64,000 nucleotides of DNA, taken from the NCBI RefSeq assembly GCF_019890635.1, contig NZ_JAIOAB010000013.1:62001-126000 (forward strand), written 5' to 3'. The notes beneath the pieces are model-generated. The model made no database searches and had not been told where the DNA came from. It saw nothing but the letters and a program-made list of their open reading frames with translations. Made by a program: the position numbers and the translations under genes. This stretch comes from Streptomyces sennicomposti (lineage in GTDB: Bacteria > Actinomycetota > Actinomycetes > Streptomycetales > Streptomycetaceae). Each line of letters opens with the position of its first letter. The stretch's first letter is position 1. Positions 63,806 through 64,000 of the stretch are shown here, piece by piece.

Positions 63806-64000
63806 GTGACCATGCAGACCACAGCGGACGCCGCCCGCGACCGGCGCCCCGCCGCCACGCTCACCCACGCGGGCGGGACGCTGCTGCGCGCCGGCCGGCC
63901 GCACCGCATCCTGTCCGGCTCGCTGCACTACTTCCGCGTCCACCCCGGCCAGTGGGCCGACCGGCTGGCCCGGCTGGCCGCCCTCGGCCTGAACACCGTC
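63806..64000 (+). CDS. Beta-galactosidase, GH35 family (3' cut by window end)
   Basis: The first 65 codons are visible and the frame runs out at the window edge. The segment LLRAGRPHRILSGSLHYFRVHPGQW and DRLARLAALGLNTV is the start of the GH35 barrel, where the conserved FRVHPxxWxDRL and GLNTV occur. The GTG at 63806 has GGAG seven bases upstream; an ATG two codons later is the alternative. It diverges from a LacI repressor, its likely controller. No signal peptide is visible, so it should be intracellular. Confidence 0.85.
   Translation, partial: MTMQTTADAARDRRPAATLTHAGGTLLRAGRPHRILSGSLHYFRVHPGQWADRLARLAALGLNTV

Overview
The window is a stretch of Streptomyces chromosome, or that of a very close actinomycete. 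The DNA is visibly above 70% GC with strong third-position GC bias. Starts are ATG or GTG behind purine-rich ribosome sites, and many genes overlap as ATGA. A perfect CebR box precedes a secreted cellulase. The order aceA-aceB-3-hydroxyacyl-CoA dehydrogenase-metE is, from memory, the order of S. coelicolor SCO0982-SCO0985. No tRNA, rRNA, insertion sequence, phage gene or CRISPR array was seen.

Layout. 1-8.4 kb: the 3' part of a pyruvate-oxidase/acetolactate-synthase-like enzyme, a secreted polyhydroxybutyrate (PHB) depolymerase divergent from a 3-hydroxybutyrate dehydrogenase, the CebR-controlled cellulase, a RamB/ScfR-type regulator and a degenerate histidine phosphatase. 8.5-12.7 kb: a DUF1684 gene and the metY-metX pair, diverging from a spacer with two short ORFs that look like cysteine-type leader peptides. 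13-20 kb: glyoxylate shunt genes aceA-aceB, a 3-hydroxyacyl-CoA dehydrogenase, and metE behind a cobalamin riboswitch. 20.2-26 kb: a compact cobalamin-riboswitch-like element, the methylcitrate operon prpD-prpB-prpC, and a divergent second ScfR regulator. 26-35 kb: cobalt transporter cbtBA behind a second cobalamin riboswitch, the valine operon mmsA-acdH-hibch-mmsB-ech, a third cobalamin riboswitch upstream of mmsA, a 2Fe-2S ferredoxin-like protein and a NiCoT nickel/cobalt permease. 35-45.7 kb: an AfsR-type SARP regulator divergent from an MFS exporter across five 11-bp direct repeats, a decayed luciferase-like monooxygenase, a long acyl-CoA dehydrogenase, a two-module Lrp regulator with a minisatellite-coded N-terminus, and a lactate-2-monooxygenase-like enzyme. 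45.8-50.6 kb: kdpFABC preceded by a 27-residue membrane peptide gene. 51-64 kb: cupin and alcohol dehydrogenase with a divergent MmyB-type regulator, a metG with an attenuator-like leader, cobK, a tsaD gene, small enzymes, a PAS-SpoIIE phosphatase, a TetR regulator with paired operators, a VOC protein, and a LacI regulator divergent from the start of a GH35 beta-galactosidase.

How the genes fit together. From 6 to 35 kb the genes deal with C2/C3 acyl-CoA and with vitamin B12 supply. The glyoxylate shunt handles acetyl-CoA, the methylcitrate cycle burns propionyl-CoA without B12, valine breakdown produces propionyl-CoA, MetE makes methionine without B12, and CbtAB and NiCoT bring in cobalt. 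Two ScfR regulators and a shared TTCGCAGA direct-repeat motif mark the promoters of scfR1, aceA and prpD/scfR2. Cobalamin riboswitches mark metE, cbtBA and, unusually, the segment leading to mmsA. This reads as a B12-economy and short-chain acyl-CoA island, and the joint control is the most interesting inference from the window.
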